NCBI RefSeq assembly: GCF_040393045.1
Contig: NZ_JBEBUX010000127.1
Coordinates: 1 to 11,575, forward strand
DNA from: Pollutimonas bauzanensis_A
Lineage (GTDB): Bacteria > Pseudomonadota > Gammaproteobacteria > Burkholderiales > Burkholderiaceae_B
Length of the DNA stretch: 11,575 nt
Direction: 5' to 3'
The notes beneath the pieces are model-generated. The model had not been told where the DNA came from, ran no database searches, and saw only the letters and a program-made list of their open reading frames with translations. Of the stretch, positions 1 to 6,373 are shown in pieces. The stretch's first letter is position 1. Every line of letters starts with the position of its first letter. Position numbers and translations under genes: made by a program.

Positions 1-52
1 GTTCTATTCATCTCAGTGCCCGCCTTTTCAGGCTGCAACACACCCCGGAGCA
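1..52 (-). ncRNA. TPP riboswitch (THI element), 5' half, cut by the window edge
   Basis: Read on the minus strand from about position 51 to 1, the sequence has the two hallmarks of the 5' half of a thiamin pyrophosphate aptamer. These are a CGGGGUG block (about 47-41) and an ACUGAGAUG block (about 17-9), separated by a small hairpin of the form GCC-UGAAAA-GGC. In this family CUGAGA lies in the pyrimidine-sensing arm. The second half, with its CCUGAUCUGG-type block, would lie beyond the left edge. The promoter immediately upstream points the same way. A thiamin biosynthesis or transport gene (thiC is the usual one in betaproteobacteria) is therefore expected just outside the window. The gene identity is inferred; the motif blocks are seen. 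Confidence 0.82.
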
Positions 53-58
53 TTGCTG

Positions 59-87
59 ATTATACACTTGGCGCCCTCTTTAATCAG
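59..87 (-). promoter_or_regulatory. Sigma-70-like promoter for the TPP-riboswitch transcript
   Basis: The minus strand carries a perfect TATAAT at 64-59. A weak -35 candidate, CTGATT (3 of 6 consensus bases), lies at 87-82 with a 17-nt spacer. Transcription would begin near 54-51, right at the 5' edge of the TPP aptamer, which fits a short leader starting with the riboswitch. The -10 box is strong and the -35 assignment is poor. Confidence 0.6.
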
Positions 88-154
88 CGTGGGCGCGCGA
101 TGGGTGATGTCCCAATATAACGATCGGAGCGGCAGACTCGTTTTTGCGCGCGGC

Positions 155-856
155 TTACTGAGAAGACGTTTTAGGTAAATAGCGAAGGGCATCGACGGCT
201 TTACCGTTGTAGCGCAGCTCGAAGTACAAATTCACAGCACTGCTTCCCGTATTGCCCATCGTGGCAATGGTTTGCCCCTGCTTGACCTGGGCGCCTTCTT
301 TGACTAACAAGTCCTTGTTATGGGCATACACGCTTAAAAAGTTTGCATCGTGATTGACGATGAGCATGTTGCCGTAGCCACGTAAGCCATTGCCCGCATA
401 AGCCACTTTGCCGCTCGCGGCGGCTTTGATCGGTGAACCTGCAGCCCCTGCAATATAGACGGCCTGGCTATTGGACGGTGAGGTTCCCCGACTCGACTTG
501 CCCGTGGCAGGCCAGATCAGATTAATGGACCGTGGTGCTGCAATCGACGGGCCGGTTGCAGGGCGCGAGGGTGAGGTAGTGGCGGGAGCCGGGGCGCCCT
601 TGACCTTCAGGACTTGTCCGACACGAAGATTGTCAACGTCACTCAAGTTGTTTAAACGCTTAAGCGAGCTAACGCTTTGTCCGTGTTTGCGGGCAATCTG
701 AGTCAGGGTGTCGCCTCTCGCGACGCGATATTCGCCTTCGCTGACCGGTTTGGTGGTCCCGCAAGCGGCCAGTAAGGCCGCCAAAATCAAGATAGTAAAA
801 AGGCGGAACGAAGTGGAAGGTGTTAGTAATGGCATTAATGAGAAATATGCCCGCAT
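155..856 (-). CDS. NlpD-like lipoprotein: LysM plus degenerate LytM (M23-fold) domain
   Basis: A 233-residue envelope lipoprotein. Residues 1-32 form a lipoprotein signal ending in LAAC, with the modified Cys at 32. The next residue is Gly rather than Asp, which suggests sorting to the outer membrane. A LysM peptidoglycan-binding module spans about 43-85 (YRVARGDTLTQIA...), followed by a Pro/Thr/Ser-rich linker (about 87-108). A LytM fold (about 112-228) closely resembles that of NlpD, including the YAGNGLRGYGN and LRYLP segments. The zinc ligands are lost: Tyr134 replaces the Asp, Tyr211 replaces the His of the LHFE motif, and the first His is absent. Only the YAHN His (179) remains. It is therefore probably a non-enzymatic amidase activator of the NlpD/EnvC kind. 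At 233 residues it is much shorter than E. coli NlpD (379) and is not beside rpoS, so it is more likely a paralogue than the classical gene. ATG at 856 and ATG at 835 both lack a clear Shine-Dalgarno sequence; the start is uncertain. Confidence 0.85.
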   Translation of the reverse strand: MRAYFSLMPLLTPSTSFRLFTILILAALLAACGTTKPVSEGEYRVARGDTLTQIARKHGQSVSSLKRLNNLSDVDNLRVGQVLKVKGAPAPATTSPSRPATGPSIAAPRSINLIWPATGKSSRGTSPSNSQAVYIAGAAGSPIKAAASGKVAYAGNGLRGYGNMLIVNHDANFLSVYAHNKDLLVKEGAQVKQGQTIATMGNTGSSAVNLYFELRYNGKAVDALRYLPKTSSQ

Positions 857-984
857 CCGGATCGCGGTCAGAGCATAAATAAAGTGAATATAAATGAGGT
901 TGGGGTAACCATACTACAGCGACGGCTGATGGCCTAATCATAATGCGCTGTCGGGCCGGTAGTTAGCAGCTCCGCATTCCGGTG

Positions 985-1623
985 TCAGAGCGAGTCTTTG
1001 CAGCTTCGATATTGGGCGCTGAAACGCTCGGCGCGCCCTCGTACTTTGCTGGCCACGCCTTTTAACCAGGGCTTGCGGTCATAACTGCGGTTGCGATAGC
1101 CAGTCCAACCCTCGTGATAGTTCAGATATTGTCCGTACGCATCCCATTTGGATGTGCCGTTCAGGCGCTGGGCTTTGCTCATGTACCAACCCATGAAATC
1201 CAGAGCGTCGCTGAAGTCGTCGCGGCTGACAAACCAGCCGCCCGTTTCGCGCTTATAGTCATCCCAGGTCTCGTCCTTGGCTTGCGCATAGCCATAGGCC
1301 GAACTGACACGGCCCCAAGGAATGAACCCTAATACATAGTGCCGTGGCGGGAGGGCGTCGTGCCGAAAACTGGACTCCTGGTAGACGATGGCCAGCGCCA
1401 CCGGCGGCGGTACCCCCCACTTGTCCTGCATTTTTACTGATGCCTTATGCCAGCCGGATTTTTCGCGGAAGATTTCACAGATATTTTCCGGATTGCTGGG
1501 AGGAACAGTTGCGCAGCCCGCACCCAGCAGGAGCGCAATCATCGCGGCAGACGCGCGTAACGACTTACGGAGCAGGTGTGTTTGTTGTGAGTTGGCAAGA
1601 CAGTGGGTTGTGGCGGATTTCAT
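985..1623 (-). CDS. SLT-type lytic transglycosylase lipoprotein
   Basis: A 212-residue protein with a lipoprotein signal: a hydrophobic stretch ends at LGAGC, with Cys37 as the lipidation site. The mature part resembles the lysozyme-like SLT fold. VYQESSF (Glu83) is the probable catalytic acid in the usual ESS/ESxF context. SSAYGYAQAKDETWDDY corresponds to the conserved G(L)MQ-type segment, and a Tyr-rich C-terminal part (YLNYHEGWTGY) corresponds to the family's late motif. The family cleaves the MurNAc-GlcNAc bond of peptidoglycan to give 1,6-anhydro ends. The catalytic Glu and core motifs are intact, so it is probably active in the outer-membrane leaflet facing the periplasm. It lies upstream of the NlpD-like gene on the same strand with a 128-bp gap, so the two cell-wall genes may be co-regulated. 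ATG at 1623 has no strong Shine-Dalgarno sequence; Met28 is an alternative but would remove the basic n-region of the signal. Confidence 0.82.
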   Translation of the reverse strand: MKSATTHCLANSQQTHLLRKSLRASAAMIALLLGAGCATVPPSNPENICEIFREKSGWHKASVKMQDKWGVPPPVALAIVYQESSFRHDALPPRHYVLGFIPWGRVSSAYGYAQAKDETWDDYKRETGGWFVSRDDFSDALDFMGWYMSKAQRLNGTSKWDAYGQYLNYHEGWTGYRNRSYDRKPWLKGVASKVRGRAERFSAQYRSCKDSL

Positions 1624-1776
1624 CTAAATTTTTCAACATGTCAGCGTTCAAGCCTCAATCTTACCGTTTGTGCCGACAGTTTCAGTTCGTTCATGGCGCA
1701 GTCGTTCAGATGTGCGCTATATAACGAATTTGATTAAGCATGCTTGACTATGAAAGGCGCTGTGCATAAATAGTCT

Positions 1777-2241
1777 TCACAGCTCTTGCGTAGCAGCAAG
1801 GGTCATTATTTTTGCCCATCGGCGCGCCTGCTTGCCGTTGCTCATGGGAATAATCCAAAGCGCCTGGCTATTATGGTTAAGCCGCAGCTCAAGCGTCCAC
1901 GTTTTTCCGTGAGCTACAGCTTGCGCGCTTTCTATATCTGCAAAAATAAAATAGGCGGGCTTCCCGTGCAGGTGTAGTTCTCCGCGCTTTTGGATAGCGT
2001 CGATATGGATTTGACCCCACGCATCCTTCATCGCCAGGACGCGCTTCCCCTTGATAGTGACTCCATGTATTGTCCGATATCGACTGATCAGCATCTTGAC
2101 GAACAAGGCCAAGAGAAGGGCGGCCAATACTACGGCGGCTGCGCCGGCGGCCTGCCCAAAATCCGCCGCCACCGTCATATACAGCATGACGGCGCTATAG
2201 ATAACGGCGGCTATGATGAGCAGTGCTGCTACGATTGGCAA
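1777..2241 (-). CDS. Hypothetical membrane protein with two N-terminal helices
   Basis: A 154-residue protein that I do not recognise. Two hydrophobic segments (about residues 3-24 and 30-53) are followed by a soluble C-terminal region of about 100 residues. That region appears rich in short beta-like stretches (for example GVTIKGKRVLAM, ELHLHGKPAYFIF, TWTLELRLN) and ends in a basic helix (KQARRWAKIM). The start codon is TTG at 2241-2239. It is supported by a GAAGGA Shine-Dalgarno sequence at 2255-2250 with an 8-nt spacer, whereas the next in-frame Met (residue 19) would cut into the first membrane segment. The pattern suggests a small inner-membrane protein with a cytoplasmic tail. It lies downstream of yhhQ on the same strand but 159 bp away, with a 16-bp palindrome between them, so it may have its own promoter. 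Confidence 0.65.
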   Translation of the reverse strand: MPIVAALLIIAAVIYSAVMLYMTVAADFGQAAGAAAVVLAALLLALFVKMLISRYRTIHGVTIKGKRVLAMKDAWGQIHIDAIQKRGELHLHGKPAYFIFADIESAQAVAHGKTWTLELRLNHNSQALWIIPMSNGKQARRWAKIMTLAATQEL

Positions 2242-2333
2242 GAGTCAGATCCTTCGTAGTGGCCGCGCATGCATCAATTGCACGGTATGCCCGGAAAAAG
2301 CAGCCTCCGGACAGGTTTATTTGTACGTAATCC

Positions 2334-2349
2334 GTACTATATATAGTAC
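2334..2349. repeat. Perfect 16-bp palindrome between yhhQ and the hypothetical membrane protein
   Basis: GTACTATATATAGTAC is a perfect self-complementary 16-mer in the 159-bp gap (2242-2400) upstream of the TTG-started membrane protein gene. Its centre is TATATA and could serve as a -10 region on the minus strand, about 95 bp from that start codon, but no convincing -35 is visible. It may be a dimeric repressor site, a promoter core or both. A second weak inverted repeat (CCGGA...TCCGG) lies at 2291-2310. No other structure is seen in this gap. Confidence 0.4.
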
Positions 2350-2400
2350 AGAATCGCAGCGGGATCGTGCAGCGTACGGCTTAGGATTGGCAGGGCGCGG

Positions 2401-3069
2401 TCACGCCTGGGCCAATACGGCATCACGCTGTTTCATGACGCGAATAATGGCATTCAGCGCAACACCGTACATCGGCACGAAAAGAAGCAGGCTGACAGCG
2501 AGTTTGATGACATAGTCCACGATGGCGATTTCCACCCAGTTTTCGGCCATGAAGGGATTGCTGCTTTGCCAGAAGGCAATGCCGAAGAAGGCGACTGTGT
2601 CCAGCGCCTGCCCGAAGACGGAGGCGGCCGCTGGCGCTACCCACCACTGTACGTAGTTTCGGCGCATGCGGTCGAATACTTGCACGTCCAGCAACTGACC
2701 CAGCACGTAGGCGGCGAAGCTGGCAAAAGCGATGCGGAACACGAAGCTGTTGAACTCGCCCAATTCGGCAATGCCCTTGAAACCGCCTTCATGAAACAGC
2801 ACCGATACGATGTAGGAGGCGATGAGCGCCGGTATCATGGCTCGCGCTATTACGCTACGCGCTCCGGCCTTGCCGATCAGGCGCACGGTCAGGTCTGTGG
2901 CCAGGAAAATAAATGGGAAGCTGAAGGCGCCCCAGGTGCTATGAAAGCCGAACAGGTTGATGGGCAACTGCACAAGATAGTTGCTGGAGATGATGATGAC
3001 GATATGGAAAGCTACCAGCAAGGCGAGGTAGAACGATACCCGCGATTGCGGGACGGATGTGGAAGTCAT
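2401..3069 (-). CDS. yhhQ: Queuosine precursor transporter YhhQ (7-cyano/7-aminomethyl-7-deazaguanine)
   Basis: A 222-residue integral membrane protein matching the YhhQ/COG1738 family in length (E. coli protein about 221) and in signature segments. These include SSNYLVQLP, an HSTWGAFSFPFIFLATDLTVR block (about residues 43-63), ASFAAYVLGQLLDV and the C-terminal VDYVIKLAVSLLLFVPMY region. About six hydrophobic helices are visible. The family imports the deazaguanine precursors preQ0 and preQ1 across the inner membrane for queuosine modification of tRNA wobble positions. ATG at 3069 follows an AAAAAGG Shine-Dalgarno sequence with a 6-nt spacer, and that sequence is part of a preQ1-I riboswitch. 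The riboswitch directly supports the functional call: ligand binding would be expected to block initiation when preQ1 is plentiful. The gene appears to be transcribed alone from its own promoter. Confidence 0.93.
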   Translation of the reverse strand: MTSTSVPQSRVSFYLALLVAFHIVIIISSNYLVQLPINLFGFHSTWGAFSFPFIFLATDLTVRLIGKAGARSVIARAMIPALIASYIVSVLFHEGGFKGIAELGEFNSFVFRIAFASFAAYVLGQLLDVQVFDRMRRNYVQWWVAPAAASVFGQALDTVAFFGIAFWQSSNPFMAENWVEIAIVDYVIKLAVSLLLFVPMYGVALNAIIRVMKQRDAVLAQA

Positions 3070-3075
3070 GATGAG

Positions 3076-3106
3076 CCTTTTTGACTGATGGGGTTAGGGA
3101 ACCCAT
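3076..3106 (-). ncRNA. preQ1-I riboswitch (translational) upstream of yhhQ
   Basis: On the minus strand the leader folds as a class I preQ1 aptamer. P1 is AUGGG (3106-3102) paired with CCCAU (3092-3088), closing a loop that starts UUCCCU. The unpaired C at 3093 just before the 3' P1 strand matches the position that pairs with preQ1 in known class I aptamers. An A-rich tail (AAAAAGG, 3082-3076) follows. P2 can form between CCU (3098-3096) and AGG (3078-3076), an H-type pseudoknot that contains the Shine-Dalgarno sequence of yhhQ. Class I preQ1 riboswitches are known upstream of COG1738 genes, so motif and gene agree. Ligand binding should repress translation of the transporter. Confidence 0.85.
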
Positions 3107-3126
3107 GGAACGAAATGCGAGCGCGT

Positions 3127-3155
3127 ATTGTACGCTGAGTTACCTGTTGTGCAGA
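3127..3155 (-). promoter_or_regulatory. Probable promoter of the riboswitch-yhhQ transcript
   Basis: The minus strand has TACAAT (5 of 6 consensus bases) at 3132-3127. A weak -35 candidate, TCTGCA, lies at 3155-3150 with a 17-nt spacer. Initiation near 3120 would give a leader of about 50 nt that contains the whole preQ1 aptamer. The -10 box is good and the -35 box is poor. Confidence 0.5.
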
Positions 3156-3237
3156 AATGCCCAGAGACAAGAGGCGGTATCCCAGTGAGAGTATGCTGAC
3201 TCAAGCTTGTCCTCCTGGCTGTGCATGCTGGTGTCAG

Positions 3238-4095
3238 TTACGCGTCTGGCGCGGTCAAGCACGCCGCATATCCTTCCAGCGCATTCGGCCACTCGGGCAC
3301 CCAGCCGCTAGCCCGCAGTCTTGCGTTCGACAGGCGCTTGCCGCTGGGCGCCAGTGGCTGCCGGGTAGGCACAGGGCTGCCTGTCAGCTGTGCCAGTGTG
3401 TCATACAGCTCGGCCGTGGGTAGAGGGAAATCGTCTGTTGCTATATAGAGCGGCTGAGGGTTGGCCATGGTCAGAACATGCGCACAGGCGCGTGCTGCGT
3501 CATCAATGTGTATTCGGTTCGCCCAATGACCAGGGCCGTCAGGAGCCGTAATTCTGCCGGCGCGCAACCCACTGATCAAGCGCAGCCGCTCGGGGCCGTA
3601 CAAGCCGGATAGACGTAGCGCGACCCCAATACCCGGTGGTAGACAAGCATGCAGTGCGGCTTCCGCACTCAGTAATGCGTCGCTGCGAAAATCCATATTC
3701 TGGACGGGAGTGTTTTCGTTCACCGTATCGTCGGAGGGCCCCCAGACCGCAGAAGAACCCACCAATATGCAGCGCTGTAGCTGATCCGGCTGGCGTAATG
3801 CCAGGCTGGACAGCAGTCTCAAGAACCCAAGAGCATAGACTTGGGTGTAGTGTTCCAGGGTTCTGCTGTCTGGAGATGGGGCGTACAAAATATGAGTGAT
3901 TTCGGGGAAATCGTCATCCATTAGGAAAGGCAGGCTCGCCGGATTTTGTATATCGGCTCTGTACCAGCGGATTGTGCCGTCCTGGGTTGGCGGCATGCTG
4001 CGCCGCCGTAGTCCAATGCACTCCCAATGCTCTGGGTTCAATAATTGTGCCGTTCGCTCGCACAGGTCACCACCTACCATCAAAAGCGTATTCAC
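3238..4095 (-). CDS. Atypical extended SDR: NAD(P)-dependent epimerase/dehydratase-like protein (YeeZ-like)
   Basis: A 285-residue protein with an extended short-chain dehydrogenase fold. The first strand and nucleotide loop are LLMVGGDLCERTAQLL (residues 4-19), a variant of GxxGxxG that lacks the last Gly. A central CILVGSSAVWG segment (109-119) corresponds to the catalytic-Ser strand of epimerases. RLSGLYGPER (161-170) and NRIHIDDAARA (193-203) are strongly epimerase-like. The active-site YxxxK is missing; at its place are residues such as DALLSAEAAL, with a Glu where some YeeZ-type atypical SDRs also have one. The substrate is unknown. The start is GTG at 4095, which overlaps the ParA stop as GTGA. 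The frame stays open upstream to 4479, but that part only reads parA backwards in another frame. It is the last gene of the RHH-CHAD-ParA operon and is translationally coupled to parA, but its link to the positioning proteins is unclear. Confidence 0.82.
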   Translation of the reverse strand: MNTLLMVGGDLCERTAQLLNPEHWECIGLRRRSMPPTQDGTIRWYRADIQNPASLPFLMDDDFPEITHILYAPSPDSRTLEHYTQVYALGFLRLLSSLALRQPDQLQRCILVGSSAVWGPSDDTVNENTPVQNMDFRSDALLSAEAALHACLPPGIGVALRLSGLYGPERLRLISGLRAGRITAPDGPGHWANRIHIDDAARACAHVLTMANPQPLYIATDDFPLPTAELYDTLAQLTGSPVPTRQPLAPSGKRLSNARLRASGWVPEWPNALEGYAACLTAPDA

Positions 4096-4847
4096 GAGGA
4101 CCTGGCAAGCCGCTTCGAGATCTCTTCGCCAAGCGCCTGGTAGGCCTTGCTGGCAGCGCTGCTCGGCGCTGTCGCTATGACCGGGGCGCGCTGAATTCCC
4201 ATGCGCTCGATATCGGAGGCAAATGGCACTCGGGTTTTCAGGAAGCGCCGCTTGTGAGTGGTGTGCATGGTGTCCATGGTTTCGGTATGCAAGGTTTTGA
4301 CGCTTTGCACCATAGAGAAAAAGCCATGCAGCTTTTGCATTGGAAGCTTGTTCTCTTTGAAGAACGCAATAAGCTGTTCGAAAGTACGTTGGGAGAGCGT
4401 CGTTGGAATGACGGGCACCAAAACGGCATCGGCGCATCGAAAGACGTTTTCGGAAAGGGTGGAGATGCTGGGCGGGCAATCAAGCAGGATCACGTCATAA
4501 TCTTTTTTGACACTTTTTAATGCCTTTTTTAGTCGGGAACGGCTGTCGCGCATTCGGGACAGGAATACGTCGAAGTCGCGAAAGCTCATGTTGGCGGGCA
4601 GGATGTCAAGGTTGTCGTAGTCACTACCCCGGATCGCGTCGGTGAATTTTTCAACGTCTTTGAAAAATGCGGCATCTATCAATTTCTTTGACGGTTTCAC
4701 TCGGAAATAGAAACTCGACGCGCCCTGGGGATCCAGGTCGCAAAGCAAGGTACGTTTGCCGGCTGCGGCCAAGGCGTAGGCCAGATTAACCGCAACGGCT
4801 GTCTTGCCAACGCCCCCTTTATTTGAGTAGCAGGCGATGATCTTCAT
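4092..4847 (-). CDS. ParA-family ATPase (orphan, CHAD-linked)
   Basis: A 251-residue ParA/MinD-type ATPase. The deviant Walker A motif is KGGVGKT (residues 10-16), with the signature first Lys10 that acts across the dimer. Walker A' is CDLDPQG (36-42, Asp37/Asp39) and Walker B is VILLDCPP (119-126, Asp123). No N-terminal helix-turn-helix precedes the ATPase, so it is the short, ParF/Soj-like form. Such ATPases dimerise on ATP, usually coat the nucleoid, and move a cargo whose adaptor stimulates hydrolysis. No ParB-type adaptor with parS-binding features is beside it. Its neighbours are instead a CHAD protein upstream (ATGA overlap) and an SDR downstream (GTGA overlap). ATG at 4847 is preceded by an AAGGACGA-type Shine-Dalgarno sequence. 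The unusual Met/His/Thr-rich stretch TETMDTMHTTHKRRF (188-202) lies in the region after Walker B where cargo specificity often resides. The fold is certain; the cargo is inferred. Confidence 0.92.
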   Translation of the reverse strand: MKIIACYSNKGGVGKTAVAVNLAYALAAAGKRTLLCDLDPQGASSFYFRVKPSKKLIDAAFFKDVEKFTDAIRGSDYDNLDILPANMSFRDFDVFLSRMRDSRSRLKKALKSVKKDYDVILLDCPPSISTLSENVFRCADAVLVPVIPTTLSQRTFEQLIAFFKENKLPMQKLHGFFSMVQSVKTLHTETMDTMHTTHKRRFLKTRVPFASDIERMGIQRAPVIATAPSSAASKAYQALGEEISKRLARSS

Positions 4848-6373
4848 AGGTCGTCCTTGCTCGGTCGAAAGAGCTCATTGAATGTCTGTTGTGTTTTCGG
4901 GCGATTGAATTGCGCAAAGCTTTTCACGACCTTTGCGCGCTCTTCGAGTTGATGGCTGTGCAGCACTGCGATCAGCGCGCCAATGCTTTGGGCAACTTCC
5001 AGATCCTCGCCGTGCCGTTTTTTGCCGAGCATGACCAGAAACGCCCCCAGGCTTTCCTGCTGAACGGAATAATCATTGAACAAGCCTAGATTGTCCTGCA
5101 ACCCCTTTAGGGGTTTGAGCAGGGATTTGAAGGCCTGCTTCGGGAATACCGGCGCGAAGAATTCCATCAGGTAGCGCAGCTTCTTGCAGTGGATACGCAA
5201 CTGGTGGATTTCGGCATCAGGCGTGAGGGAGCTGATTCGGGCGGCGACCTTGCACACTGTGCGATAGCGCTTCCAGATCTGGCTACAGGCATAGTCGTGC
5301 GCGGGAAGATCGGCGTTCATGCCGCGCTTGATGCCCTGCGGTCGTGCATAGCGTTTGGCGAGATAGGTGATTTCTTGTTGGTAAGCTGGGCTGCGCAGGT
5401 GACGCGACAGCTTGGCCTTTTCGGATATTCGCTGTGCGGCGAACACGCCAAACAGGGTGTCCAGGCCGCCGTGCAGGCTTGTCGGCAAGAGATCATAGTA
5501 TCCCTGCTTACCTAGAAGATAAACGTCGAGATCCCGCAAACGCCCGGTGGGTGCGGCCAGCCTGGAGAGCCGGGCTTTCAGGTCGGCCGTCTGGGCGTCA
5601 TCGTAGACACCTTTGAACAGGCTCAGGACCGAACGGATCTTGCGCAATCGAATGCGATAGTCATGCAGGAATTCGGTATCGTGATCCGCGATAATGCCAT
5701 GCTCGCACGCACGCAAGATTGGAATATAGGTTGATATGATTCTGTTTGCAGCGTCGAAAGCAGTTTCGTCACTGGCAATGATGATTTTCGGTTTGGCATT
5801 GTAGGCAGCATGCGTGGGAAAAAGCTGCTCGTAAAGGCCGTCGCAGCGGAAGGTGGTGCCGCCTAAGCCCCTGATATGTTCGCGCAATGCGTTTAGCGAT
5901 TCGCCGTAGCCTTTTATCTCTTGCAGCGCGACCCAGGCAGCTGCAAGGCCTTGTTGCGTGGTGGCTTGCATCAAATGGGCTCGACAGTGCGTTTTCCCGT
6001 TGTCGTCTACAAACGCCAGCGTGGCCTGGTGCCTTTCGCCTGATCCTACAGGCTGCAGGCTGCGTAGTGGGGAAAGGCCGGCCAGCGCCCGCTTGACCGG
6101 GCCGTTTGGCAAATCGCTGACAAACCGTACTTTACCTTTTACCGTTTGCGACAGTGGCAGACTGTCATCGCTTAGCAGCTCGAATGACGTATTGACCTCT
6201 AGAAGCATGCGATTCGAGCGGCGTAAAAATTGATCGAAGCTGTCGAGCGCGGTGAAGGACGCAACGTTGGCGTCGCCTACCAGAACAGGGGTAAGCTTGC
6301 CGACGGGCAGTGTCGCTAAGCGGCTTACCGCGGCAAGCGGCAGGTAGTAGCAATCGATTCTAGGTACTGTCAT
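4844..6373 (-). CDS. CHAD-domain protein with degenerate CYTH-like N-terminal domain
   Basis: A 509-residue protein. The C-terminal CHAD domain (about 204-495) has both helical repeats. Repeat one has LHDYRIRLRKIRSVLSLF (His237, Arg240, Lys245, Arg247) then GRLRDLDVYL (278-286). Repeat two has IHQLRIHCKKLRYLMEFF (His390, Arg393, Lys397/398, Arg400) then LKGLQDNLGLFND (422-434). These His/Arg/Lys rows form the positive groove that binds inorganic polyphosphate in studied CHAD proteins. Residues 1-190 resemble the CYTH-like part of CYTH-CHAD proteins (KGKVRFVSDLPNGPVKRAL, FVDDNGKTHCRAHL) but lack the ExExK triphosphatase signature, so catalysis there is unlikely. I chose ATG at 6373, which overlaps the RHH stop as ATGA; ATG at 6397 would add eight residues. 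The stop overlaps the parA start, also as ATGA. Coupling to ParA suggests that it links the ATPase to polyphosphate. The domain call is firm; the role is inferred. Confidence 0.88.
   Translation of the reverse strand: MTVPRIDCYYLPLAAVSRLATLPVGKLTPVLVGDANVASFTALDSFDQFLRRSNRMLLEVNTSFELLSDDSLPLSQTVKGKVRFVSDLPNGPVKRALAGLSPLRSLQPVGSGERHQATLAFVDDNGKTHCRAHLMQATTQQGLAAAWVALQEIKGYGESLNALREHIRGLGGTTFRCDGLYEQLFPTHAAYNAKPKIIIASDETAFDAANRIISTYIPILRACEHGIIADHDTEFLHDYRIRLRKIRSVLSLFKGVYDDAQTADLKARLSRLAAPTGRLRDLDVYLLGKQGYYDLLPTSLHGGLDTLFGVFAAQRISEKAKLSRHLRSPAYQQEITYLAKRYARPQGIKRGMNADLPAHDYACSQIWKRYRTVCKVAARISSLTPDAEIHQLRIHCKKLRYLMEFFAPVFPKQAFKSLLKPLKGLQDNLGLFNDYSVQQESLGAFLVMLGKKRHGEDLEVAQSIGALIAVLHSHQLEERAKVVKSFAQFNRPKTQQTFNELFRPSKDDL

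Noticed and set aside
1743..1773. Plus-strand promoter-like TTGACT with a TAAATA box
   Set aside because: The -10 match is poor and it would read antisense into a minus-strand gene with no plus-strand gene for several kilobases.
2566..3084. Plus-strand open frame of 172 codons opposite yhhQ
   Set aside because: Composition (Gly/Glu/His-rich with no motif) is that of an antisense shadow of a well-supported membrane protein gene.
4096..4479. N-terminal extension of the SDR reading frame (128 extra codons)
   Set aside because: It lies wholly inside parA in another frame, is rich in His/Arg/Gln with no domain, and the GTG at 4095 overlapping the parA stop is the better start.
6184..6193. A third ATGACGT copy within the CHAD gene
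   Set aside because: Only seven bases match and they lie in coding sequence with no paired site; a 7-mer is expected about once in a window of this size.
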